A DNA stretch of 12,535 bases from CAYRGG01 sp964423745 (lineage in GTDB: Bacteria > Pseudomonadota > Gammaproteobacteria > Competibacterales > Competibacteraceae): the NCBI GenBank assembly GCA_964423745.1, contig CAYRGG010000091.1, forward strand, positions 1 to 12,535. The letters run 5' to 3'. The translations under genes and the position numbers were made by a program. Shown in pieces: positions 5,601 to 12,535 of this stretch. Within the stretch, counting starts at the first letter, position 1. Every line of letters begins with the position of its first letter. The notes below the pieces were generated by a model. The model worked only from the letters and a program-made list of their open reading frames with translations, did no database searches and had not been told where the DNA came from.

Positions 5601-8600
5601 TCAAGGGTTGATGCGCAGTGTACTCATCTTGTCGCGGCCAAAAAACCACGGTTTGTACATATCTTCCACAAAGACAGCGGGTACTTGGTATTTACCTGGT
5701 GTTACCGCCCGTACCAGATAAGCCACCGTGAATTCCCGTTGACTGGAATCCAGGTCTAAGGCTGCCACATAGCGATCATCTCTAAATTCCTCGTGTAAGG
5801 TATTGCTTAGTTTCGGTAGCCAGGCGAAATCCTCACGACTTTGGCCGCCACCTAAGCGAGCGTTTTCGATTTCCAATCCTGCCGGTAGCAGATCCACAAT
5901 CAGCGCTTGATGGTTTTCCTGGGTGGTGGCTGTGCCTCTGATGATCGCCACTAATACATCGTTTTGTTTAACTTGTGTTAGGTTGACGGGTTGACCACTC
6001 CGGTCATAAAAGCGGCGTGTCAGAGAAAATCCTTCATGGGCAGGTGGAAGGAGTTTTTTCGGAACACCGCTGCGGCTGATCACATACCAAAGGGGTTTTT
6101 TCCCTTGGTTGGCGATGTTGAGACCTCGTGCGAGTTCTCCTGTATCGGGTGTTAGGTAATAGGGGCTAGACGACTCTGGGCTGATGGTTTGGCCATTCAC
6201 ACTCAGCGCAAGTTCGCTTTGGTCATCCGCAAGGGCATGGGCCGCTAATAACAACCAGGCTTGCTCCTGGGTGCTGGTGTAGCGGCGTTGGTTCATGCTG
6301 GCGGCAAGCTTTTCAGTCAATTGTGGCAATTGCTTAGACAGAAGATTTGTTTCGGCCAATAAAGCAACCAGGCCCGCACGATCCCGCAGGGCAGAACCGA
6401 AATCATCCGGTCGCGGGGCGGGTGGATTGTTTATGATGGCCGCTTCAAACGCTTCCCGGGCGCGCTCTTGTTCGCCATAGCGGGCTAAAGCAGCGCCCAA
6501 CTGAGCGCGGGCCAGGGTAGTGGGGAGTTCATTGAGATAGGTATCGTGCAGATAACGCAGATCGCCAATGGCTGCTTGTTGAGTGCGGGCCAGTACATAG
6601 AGGGCGTAAGCGTGGGTGGCGAGATAACCATCTGAATAGCTGCTATTGGTTTCTGTTAAAAACCGTTTTAACCGATCCAAGCCCCGCTGGTAAGGCGCTG
6701 TGGGCACCAGAAAACCGGCTTCTCGAGCGCGTACTAGAAAATCCATGGCATAAGCAGTCAGCCATAGATTGGCCGAGTCCGTCACGCCCCATAAGCCAAA
6801 GGCGCCATCGTAACGCTGCGCATTCAATACCTGCTGAATAGCCTCTTGTACTTGAGTGCGGGGATCATTGGCGTCGTCTATATTCCAGGCAGCCGCCACG
6901 TCATCAAAATAAAGCAGTGGCAGTGCGCCGCTGATGGTTTGTTCGACGCAGCCGTAGGGATAACGTTGTAGCTGGGCCAGCAATCCTGGCACGTTGAGAT
7001 TGGGACGTGTGGAAAAACTCAAACTGAGCTGGCCGGTGTCGGTCAGATAGTCAGCGAGTAATTTGTCGGTGACTTGAATACCTTTGTTAGGTGTCAAACG
7101 CAAGGCGCGACGTTCGTTGAGGACGGGTTGGGCGGGGCGGACGGCAATTTGCCAGTGACGGGATAACCGAAAATCGTCGGGTCCCTCTACGGTCAAGTAA
7201 ATATGACCAATACCCGGTTGTTCGCCACGCAGGGTATAATTTTTGCGGGCTGTCTTTTGTTGCTTTGGATCTTTGATCTTAAACGTCCAGGGCTCTGAAT
7301 TGACCAGGCTCACTGCGCCTTCGGTGGCTAAGTGCAGGCGGTAGGTACCCGCCTTGACGCCCAAATTCTGGGCGGTAAAGGTCAGCTGGCTGGTATCATT
7401 GGGAGCTAGAAAGCGCGGCAGATAAGCCTGGGTGACTAAAGGATCCCGCACCACAACCTTAGATTCTCCTTGCCCCAGTTTTTGCTGATTCCAGGCCACC
7501 GCCATCAACCGTAGTTGACCATTAAAATCAGGCAACGCAAAGTAAACACGCCCACGGCCCTGATCATCCAGTTCCACCGGTCCAGAAAATAGCGACACAG
7601 CCTCTGTTGTGCGCACACTGAGACTTTCCTGTTGCCGACGGGCGCTGTCGCTGCCACCACCCACCCGTAGCTTACCCGGCTGGCCCTCGGCCTCGATGAG
7701 TTTTCCATAAAGGTCTAGCATATCCACACCGAGGCGGCGTTTGCCCAAGAAATAATCCACCGGATTTGGGGACTGAAAATCCGTCAACTGCAAAATACCC
7801 TCGTCCACAGCCGCCACGCTTAACCAAGCCGGTTTGCCGGGTTCGACGCCAGCGACCTGGACAGGCAATTCCAGGTTCTGACGGGGACGCATTTCCTTGG
7901 GTGTATCCATGTTGACCTGCAGGGTGCGGTCAGTCAGATCAAGACCCAGCCAAGTGACGCCAATAGCCCGGCCGGGTCCTTGACTCGTCTCAGCTTTGGC
8001 AGGACGAAATGCCGTGGCGGTAAGATACACGCCGGGGGTCCACTGTTCATCCACAGGGAGTTCTAAAATGCCCCCTTTCATGGGTAGATTAAAGGTGCGG
8101 GCGGTCCATAGTTTATTACTGGCCACGGTCACCAAGACTTCACCGGCAAAGGGCGCTTTGACATGAATACGGGCAGTCTCGCCAGGTCGGTAGCGTGGTT
8201 TATCTAGAGTGACTTGTAATTGATCGGGACTATCGCCATCGCCAGGACGCGAGAACCAACCCACTTGAAAACGAACACTGGAGGCAATCCCCGTTTTGGG
8301 GTCGAAGACATCCAGCCGATAGTTACCCCAGTCGCCACCGTCAAAAGTCACCTGGGCAGGTTTAGCGGTGTCCACAGTAACGGTTTGGTCGGTTAACGGT
8401 TCACTATCGCGAATGATGCGTTTATAGTCCCAACGGTTATTATTGAAATACCAATAATATTCGTACTCTTCTCGATAAAATTCCGCTTGTAAGTTATTGG
8501 CTTTTTGGCGTTGCCCAGACTTATCCAGGGCGATGATGTCAAAGGTGGCCTGCTGGCCTATGTCGATGCCAGCGCCTTTAAATGTGGGACGAATACCGAT

Positions 8601-10790
8601 GGCAAAAGGCTGGAAGCGGTAGGGGAGCGTCAGGGTGCGGTTAACCGGGCGACCGCCAGGCTCGAATAGGGAGACCCGTAGTTGTCCTTGCAGAGGGCGG
8701 TTGATATCGGGGCGGGTAGTGAGTTTGATAGCTGTCTGCGCCTTACCGTTAGCATCGGTGCCGATTAAATCAACGGGGTAACGTTTGGCATTCCAGCTGT
8801 CCTGCACCAAACCAAACCGGTAGCCTGGATAATTAGGGTAGGGGTTGTTGTCCTCTTCTAAGATGAGCTCGGCCTCGGTTTTAAGATTAGCCGCTGGGGC
8901 GCCGTACAGGAAACGACCCGTCACCTTCACTGGGGTTGCTTTACCCGGCTGCAAGACCTTATCGCCACTGGTCAGTTCAAGCTTAAGACGTTGGGGTACA
9001 AAATCCTCCACTTGAAAGGTCAGTTGCCCCACCGGTTTAGCGTCCGGGTCTGTATACGCCCGTACTGTCCAGGCGCCGGTGCGGGCATTACTGGCCAAGG
9101 GTAGGGTGGTATGATAGCCACCAGCCTTGGCATCGGTGAGCACCAAGCGCTGATCTTCCACCTGGTCCGGGCGAAGCACTTTTAGGGTTAAGGGCATATC
9201 GGTTAATCCATAACCCTGGTTGTCCCGGAGCAGGGCCATAAGTTCAACCCTGTCTCCGGGCCGATAAACGCCTCGTTCGCTGTACAAAAAAGCATCCACG
9301 GAACCTGGCGCTGGGCGGCCCGCCACACCCCGATCGCTGAGATCAAAGGCGGGTCGGGTCAGATCTAAAAAATTAAAATCAGTCCCTTTTCCATAGGCCA
9401 TCAATGCAGCGGGTTCAAGACCGCCTTCACCCCGCAACAGACCCGGATCGAAGCGCCCGTAACCTGTTTTATTGGTGACGATTTTGCCAAGGCGTTTATT
9501 ATTGCGGGCGAATAAATGCAGCTCCACCTGAGCCAAGGGTAAAGCGCTGTAGAGGGACCGCACAAAGACATTAAGGCCGTCCTCACCCGCAAAGGTAGTT
9601 AGTCCTAAATCGGAAACCACTACCCATTGGGTAGCGCGGTTTTGCCGGTTGGCCGCTTTTTTATCAGCGGGTTCCGCCATCAGGACATAAATACCCGGTT
9701 GTGTGCGGGCCACCAATTTGCTCAACGGTATGGCGGTGGTGGTTTCCTGGTTAGGTGTTCCTGCAATAACCATTTCTCCTTCCCATACCTTCTCGCCGGA
9801 TTCATTGAGGAGTTTATCAATACGGTAACCGCTCAACGTGGTGGTGATTTGGCGTTGGTTGATTTGCTGGGTCAGGTTCCGGTCATTGATACGCACCAGG
9901 GTTAACTTGGCAGCGTTTATATTGACGCTGGTCAGGGGGAGGTTTTGACGGCCTTGCCGAGGCAGCACATAAGCATTGCCGCGAAAACCTATCCGGGGCT
10001 GGCGGTCACCTACCTGTGCCGTGAAGGTCTCGCTGGCGCGGCTTTTTTCACCATTGGCGGCGGGAATGCCTGGCCGAACAGTGATGGCATAGCTTTGGCC
10101 GTGGCGGGCACCTTCGATACAAAGACGGTTTTCCTGGGCCCTCACTTCAGCCTGAATGGGGGGGACAATACGTATATAGTCATCGTAATGAATCTGGCGG
10201 TTTTTTTTCAGAGGGCTTGAAAAACGCAAACAGATTTTTGGCGTCGCACTGTCCGCCGTGACATCTACGCCTTTAATCTGAAACCGATGGGCTTCCACCA
10301 GTTGCCCATAACGTGCCGCGATCTGCGGACTCTCTTTAAGTCCCAAGCCCTCTTTATAAGCGGCCATGGCGAGTTTTGGTTGTTTGCGTTGCTGATAGAG
10401 ACCCCCTAGACGAAACAAGGCGCGGGCTTTCTCATGGGGCGTCTGGGCAGTTCGGTAGGCATTGTAGGCCGCTTGAAGTGGACGTTGACGCTGGTGCGGT
10501 CGCTGAACTTTGGCAAATTGCCAAGCGCGGCTTAAGCGTAACCACGCATTGACATTCCCCGCATCGGCGGCAATGGTTTGTTCGTAGGCATCGATGGCGT
10601 CCGGCCAGAGTTTTTGGCGAGCATAACGTTGCCCTTTACGGAATGCAGCGGAGCCGTCGATGTTCTCTTGTGCGTGGCGGGATTGAATCTGTTGTCGATA
10701 CTGGGAGGCGGCGACGGCGGTGGCGGGATCATCAAAAGCGTGGGCGCACCACGAGAGGCTGAGTAAAAGAATCAATAAAAGGCGGTACAT
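5601..10790 (-). CDS. Bacterial alpha-2-macroglobulin with thioester (YfhM/MagD-like), TPR N-terminus
   Basis: A 1729-residue periplasmic protease trap. Residues 1-18 form a signal peptide ending AHA, with likely cleavage before Phe19. Cys15 is preceded by Trp, so no canonical lipobox is present, unlike many lipidated family members. Residues ~45-165 look like TPR repeats. MG-type domains follow, including the MG2 signature RGVYRPGDRVEL near 505. A Gly/Arg/Gln-rich stretch around 1015-1060 is the likely bait region. The A2M domain (GPVELDD..., ALPDFNGQLRL) begins near 1065. The thioester motif YGCVEQT has Cys1281 and Gln1284, so covalent capture should be possible. The thioester helical domain and a receptor-binding-like C-terminus complete it. 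ATG 10790 has GGAG five bases upstream. It follows the DUF1990 gene by 29 bases. The penicillin-binding protein 1C gene often found with such proteins is not adjacent. The frame is open throughout. Confidence 0.95.
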   Translation of the reverse strand: MYRLLLILLLSLSWCAHAFDDPATAVAASQYRQQIQSRHAQENIDGSAAFRKGQRYARQKLWPDAIDAYEQTIAADAGNVNAWLRLSRAWQFAKVQRPHQRQRPLQAAYNAYRTAQTPHEKARALFRLGGLYQQRKQPKLAMAAYKEGLGLKESPQIAARYGQLVEAHRFQIKGVDVTADSATPKICLRFSSPLKKNRQIHYDDYIRIVPPIQAEVRAQENRLCIEGARHGQSYAITVRPGIPAANGEKSRASETFTAQVGDRQPRIGFRGNAYVLPRQGRQNLPLTSVNINAAKLTLVRINDRNLTQQINQRQITTTLSGYRIDKLLNESGEKVWEGEMVIAGTPNQETTTAIPLSKLVARTQPGIYVLMAEPADKKAANRQNRATQWVVVSDLGLTTFAGEDGLNVFVRSLYSALPLAQVELHLFARNNKRLGKIVTNKTGYGRFDPGLLRGEGGLEPAALMAYGKGTDFNFLDLTRPAFDLSDRGVAGRPAPGSVDAFLYSERGVYRPGDRVELMALLRDNQGYGLTDMPLTLKVLRPDQVEDQRLVLTDAKAGGYHTTLPLASNARTGAWTVRAYTDPDAKPVGQLTFQVEDFVPQRLKLELTSGDKVLQPGKATPVKVTGRFLYGAPAANLKTEAELILEEDNNPYPNYPGYRFGLVQDSWNAKRYPVDLIGTDANGKAQTAIKLTTRPDINRPLQGQLRVSLFEPGGRPVNRTLTLPYRFQPFAIGIRPTFKGAGIDIGQQATFDIIALDKSGQRQKANNLQAEFYREEYEYYWYFNNNRWDYKRIIRDSEPLTDQTVTVDTAKPAQVTFDGGDWGNYRLDVFDPKTGIASSVRFQVGWFSRPGDGDSPDQLQVTLDKPRYRPGETARIHVKAPFAGEVLVTVASNKLWTARTFNLPMKGGILELPVDEQWTPGVYLTATAFRPAKAETSQGPGRAIGVTWLGLDLTDRTLQVNMDTPKEMRPRQNLELPVQVAGVEPGKPAWLSVAAVDEGILQLTDFQSPNPVDYFLGKRRLGVDMLDLYGKLIEAEGQPGKLRVGGGSDSARRQQESLSVRTTEAVSLFSGPVELDDQGRGRVYFALPDFNGQLRLMAVAWNQQKLGQGESKVVVRDPLVTQAYLPRFLAPNDTSQLTFTAQNLGVKAGTYRLHLATEGAVSLVNSEPWTFKIKDPKQQKTARKNYTLRGEQPGIGHIYLTVEGPDDFRLSRHWQIAVRPAQPVLNERRALRLTPNKGIQVTDKLLADYLTDTGQLSLSFSTRPNLNVPGLLAQLQRYPYGCVEQTISGALPLLYFDDVAAAWNIDDANDPRTQVQEAIQQVLNAQRYDGAFGLWGVTDSANLWLTAYAMDFLVRAREAGFLVPTAPYQRGLDRLKRFLTETNSSYSDGYLATHAYALYVLARTQQAAIGDLRYLHDTYLNELPTTLARAQLGAALARYGEQERAREAFEAAIINNPPAPRPDDFGSALRDRAGLVALLAETNLLSKQLPQLTEKLAASMNQRRYTSTQEQAWLLLAAHALADDQSELALSVNGQTISPESSSPYYLTPDTGELARGLNIANQGKKPLWYVISRSGVPKKLLPPAHEGFSLTRRFYDRSGQPVNLTQVKQNDVLVAIIRGTATTQENHQALIVDLLPAGLEIENARLGGGQSREDFAWLPKLSNTLHEEFRDDRYVAALDLDSSQREFTVAYLVRAVTPGKYQVPAVFVEDMYKPWFFGRDKMSTLRINP

Positions 10791-10819
10791 GAGTACTCCG
10801 TGCCGAATGCCGGAAAAAG

Positions 10820-11419
10820 TTAATCCTGTCGTGTTGCCATTAGCATAACGCGCCGCGAGTCTACCGCGAAGCGGCGTTGCAATCCCCGCATATAGGGATA
10901 ACCCAAACGCGCTAAACGCTGATTGGGTCGCGAAAACGCCATTAAATCATACCAGACTGAGTCATCCTGGTGGCGCCATTCTACAGAAAAGCGTTCTTCA
11001 CCCTGAACTGCATGGTCTGGCAACGTGCCGTAGGCAAACCCATAGCGTTCCACAGAACCTTTAACGTCTAAGAGATAAACGATTCGCGCTGCGTTCAAGG
11101 ACCAAATGCCAGGCCCTTTAGCCAAGATAGCCACCACTAGGTTATCGCTGGGTGGTGCAGTAATGGGAAAGACCCGCAGCCAAGGTAAATTGAACATACG
11201 CCAACCCGCTAAAGCTGTTTTTGCGCGATTAAAACAATCTAAACCGCTGCCTAATTGGGTGCGATGATGGTCTAACACAAAATCTTTGGGTAGATGGCGA
11301 GGTGCTTGATTGACGTGCAGATGGGTGGCGCCGATCTGGGTATAGGACCATGTTAAGGCCCTTTGTTGAGCAATAAAGGTCTCGATATGTTGTTCGTTAG
11401 GTGGCTTAAAAAAATACAT
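10820..11419 (-). CDS. DUF1990 family protein
   Basis: A 199-residue protein matching DUF1990 (PF09348) in full. Diagnostic segments are FVLDHHRTQLGSG (47-59), a TALAGWRMFNLPW helix-turn (68-80), GPGIWSLNAARIVYLLD (102-118), FAYGTLPDHAVQGEERF (128-144), WRHQDDSVWYDLMAFSRP (148-165) and a closing LARLGYPYMRGLQRRFA stretch. The family has no established biochemical function; plant and bacterial members are short soluble proteins and no signal peptide is seen here. The start has a strong ribosome binding site (AAAGGTGA on the minus strand at 11423-11430). It lies 29 bases upstream of the macroglobulin gene on the same strand, so the two are probably co-transcribed, but no functional link is known to me. 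It is divergent from the DUF533 gene. Confidence 0.92.
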   Translation of the reverse strand: MYFFKPPNEQHIETFIAQQRALTWSYTQIGATHLHVNQAPRHLPKDFVLDHHRTQLGSGLDCFNRAKTALAGWRMFNLPWLRVFPITAPPSDNLVVAILAKGPGIWSLNAARIVYLLDVKGSVERYGFAYGTLPDHAVQGEERFSVEWRHQDDSVWYDLMAFSRPNQRLARLGYPYMRGLQRRFAVDSRRVMLMATRQD

Positions 11420-11474
11420 GGGTCACCTTTTTCTAAACGATTTTGTCAGTATGTGGTCCTTTCCATGAAACTGT

Positions 11475-11504
11475 TTTAGTCAATATAAATGTCACGGTAA
11501 TAAT
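11475..11504 (+). promoter_or_regulatory. Possible sigma-70 promoter for the DUF533 gene
   Basis: TTTAGT (11475-11480) and AATAAT (11499-11504, five of six bases of the -10 consensus) are 18 bases apart in the A/T-rich divergent intergenic region, about 80 bases before the DUF533 start. The -35 match is weak. Nothing else in 11420-11582 stands out except the two ribosome binding sites. Confidence 0.25.
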
Positions 11505-11582
11505 AGGTAACAGATGCTATTCTCAAGGTTTAGTTTAGAGAAAGCTTGTAATGAGATCATAAGAGCTTGAGAGGAAAACCCG

Positions 11583-12437
11583 ATGTTTAATGTCAATGAT
11601 TTACTTGGCGCATTTATGCAGAAAAATGTACCCCAATCTGGGGGACGCCGCATGGAGCATGCCATGGGGGAAAGGGGGCTGGGGCAGTCTGGCGGTATAC
11701 TCAATCAGTTATTCAGTAATCGTTCTGGTAGCGTTGGGGCAGGTGGCGGCGTACTGGGCAATTTAGCCAATGCCGCCCAGAGCGCCTTTGGCGATACGGG
11801 TCGCGAGGTCAGAAGCGGTAATCCAGCGGCTCTCGGTGGACTCGGCGCTTTAGCAGGCGCTTTGCTGGGGGGTGGTAGACGTTCTGCGAAGGGCGCCCTG
11901 GGTGGTGGCGCTTTAGCGCTGTTAGGAGGATTAGCCCTGGATGCCCTGCAAAATCGTAATCGACCCGCAAACACCAACGCTGCGCCGTTGCAATCGCCGC
12001 CCCTGGGAGGTACGCAAAGTAATTCCTCAGCGGAGGTTCCGCTGGGTCTGCGCCCACCGGCAAACCCGGCAGAGGAACAAGAATTGGCGGCAACGGGAAC
12101 CCTGATTCTCAAGGCCATGATTAATGCCGCCAAGGCCGATGGACACATCGACGAAGCGGAAACGCAGAATATTTTGGGTAAACTTAAGGATGCTGATACC
12201 GAGTCCGAAGGGCTTAACTTTGTGCTCAATGAAATGCACAAACCTTTGGATCTAGACGGGCTTATTCGCGAAGTGCCTAATCTTCAGGTAGCCGCTGAAG
12301 TGTATGCCGCGTCATTATTGGCTATTGAGGTGGACACCCAAGCCGAGCGGGATTATCTCCAACGTTTGGCGGATGGTTTAGGGCTTGATTCAGGCGTCGT
12401 GCAGCGTCTGCATACCACGTTAGGCGTCAATCAATAG
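11583..12437 (+). CDS. DUF533 (YebE-like) TerB-domain inner-membrane protein
   Basis: A 284-residue protein of the DUF533 family, related to E. coli YebE. The order of parts is typical: an N-terminal MFNVNDLLGAFM segment, a Gly/Ser-rich spacer (about 31-65), a Gly/Ala/Leu-rich hydrophobic stretch (about 82-122, interrupted by GGGRRSAKGALGGG at 97-110) that probably inserts as a membrane hairpin, a Pro/Asn-rich linker (about 124-165), and a C-terminal TerB-like helical domain (about 168-284). The TerB signature AAKADGHIDEAET (182-194) carries the acidic residues proposed to bind metal in that fold. Its cellular role is unknown; family members are linked to envelope stress and tellurite-type stress only by domain resemblance. 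The ATG at 11583 follows an AGAGGAAA ribosome binding site. A strong hairpin follows the stop, so the gene is probably monocistronic. Confidence 0.87.
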   Translation: MFNVNDLLGAFMQKNVPQSGGRRMEHAMGERGLGQSGGILNQLFSNRSGSVGAGGGVLGNLANAAQSAFGDTGREVRSGNPAALGGLGALAGALLGGGRRSAKGALGGGALALLGGLALDALQNRNRPANTNAAPLQSPPLGGTQSNSSAEVPLGLRPPANPAEEQELAATGTLILKAMINAAKADGHIDEAETQNILGKLKDADTESEGLNFVLNEMHKPLDLDGLIREVPNLQVAAEVYAASLLAIEVDTQAERDYLQRLADGLGLDSGVVQRLHTTLGVNQ

Positions 12438-12439
12438 TT

Positions 12440-12468
12440 GCGTGGGGTGGGCAACTTGTTGCCCACGC
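12440..12468 (+). terminator. Strong hairpin after the DUF533 gene
   Basis: GTGGGCAAC (12447-12455) and GTTGCCCAC (12458-12466) form a perfect 9-bp stem around TT, starting 10 bases after the stop codon. An alternative pairing, GCGTGGG (12440-12446) with CCCACGC (12462-12468), shares the right arm. There is no T-run, so it may protect the mRNA end or terminate weakly instead of acting as a classical intrinsic terminator. Confidence 0.5.
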
Positions 12469-12485
12469 GGACGAGAGGGGAGCAA

Positions 12486-12535
12486 GTAGCCCGGATGAAG
12501 TGCAACGAAATCCAGGGATGTCCCGGATTCCACTT
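12486..12535. repeat. Intergenic palindromic repeat of the GTAGCCCGGATGAAG type, cut by window end
   Basis: The sequence starts GTAGCCCGGATGAAG, continues GCAACGAAATCC and folds back at GGGA-TG-TCCC (12515-12524) into an imperfect inverted arm, CGGATTCCACTT, which runs off the window. From memory, this matches a widespread proteobacterial intergenic repeat, seen as long imperfect palindromes with GTAGCCCGGATG at one end and CATCCGGGCTAC at the other. The left arm carries one extra A (12514). The closing end should lie just beyond 12535. Confidence 0.6.

Noticed and set aside
9627..10220. Two plus-strand open frames of about 90 codons inside the macroglobulin gene
   Set aside because: They lie antisense within a continuous, well-recognised 1729-codon gene and have no ribosome binding site or family resemblance.
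10736..10790. Lipobox at Cys15 of the macroglobulin
   Set aside because: The residue before Cys is Trp, which does not fit the Leu-(Ala/Ser)-(Gly/Ala)-Cys pattern, while AHA gives a normal signal peptidase I site.
11705..12241. 178-codon minus-strand open frame opposite the DUF533 gene
   Set aside because: Its Pro/Ala/Ser-rich translation is the mirror of the Gly/Ala-rich DUF533 coding strand; no start signal or domain is seen.
1..12535. CRISPR array, tRNA or rRNA gene, or complete insertion sequence
   Set aside because: Reading both strands showed no regularly spaced repeats, no tRNA-like cloverleaf with a T-loop, no rRNA sequence and no transposase frame.

Overview
The window looks like about 12.5 kb of chromosome from a Gram-negative proteobacterium, most likely a gammaproteobacterium. 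This rests on a giant periplasmic alpha-2-macroglobulin, a YebE-like DUF533/TerB protein, a YdcZ-type (DUF606) small transporter, and an intergenic palindromic repeat of the GTAGCCCGGATGAAG type. G+C looks close to 50%. No rRNA, tRNA, CRISPR array or complete insertion sequence is visible, and the species cannot be named from this sequence.

Left part (1-3855, + strand): a restriction-like defence operon. It opens with the last ~129 codons of an MmeI/type IIG-like DNA methyltransferase whose upstream sequence in the window is interrupted by a stop and appears frameshifted. It continues with an SF2 DExH helicase and then a T5orf172-type GIY-YIG nuclease, with a 4-bp start/stop overlap (or 2-bp gap) and an 11-bp gap between genes. 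The helicase C-terminus and the nuclease N-terminus seem to share a small helical motif, and the nuclease carries a duplicated SLDDIF motif. Both suggest that the proteins work as a complex.

Middle (3856-5071): a gene graveyard and a toxin-antitoxin cassette. A 45-codon piece resembles the membrane-anchor start of NERD-domain proteins. It is followed by a possible antitoxin tail and a truncated PIN-toxin start. On the minus strand lies an apparently intact DUF433 antitoxin / DUF5615 PIN-like toxin pair, with a 19-bp-period direct repeat upstream. The region reads as repeated gain and decay of accessory genes at the edge of a defence island.

Right part (5072-12535): ordinary-looking chromosome. 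A small DMT-family (DUF606) membrane protein converges on a two-gene minus-strand operon, DUF1990 protein followed by a 1729-residue alpha-2-macroglobulin with an intact CVEQ thioester motif, N-terminal TPR-like repeats and a cleavable signal peptide. Divergent from that operon is a DUF533/TerB-like protein, followed by a strong hairpin and an intergenic palindromic repeat cut by the window edge. The best candidate for something poorly described is the methylase-helicase-GIY-YIG operon; whether it is still functional depends on the methylase, most of which lies outside the window.
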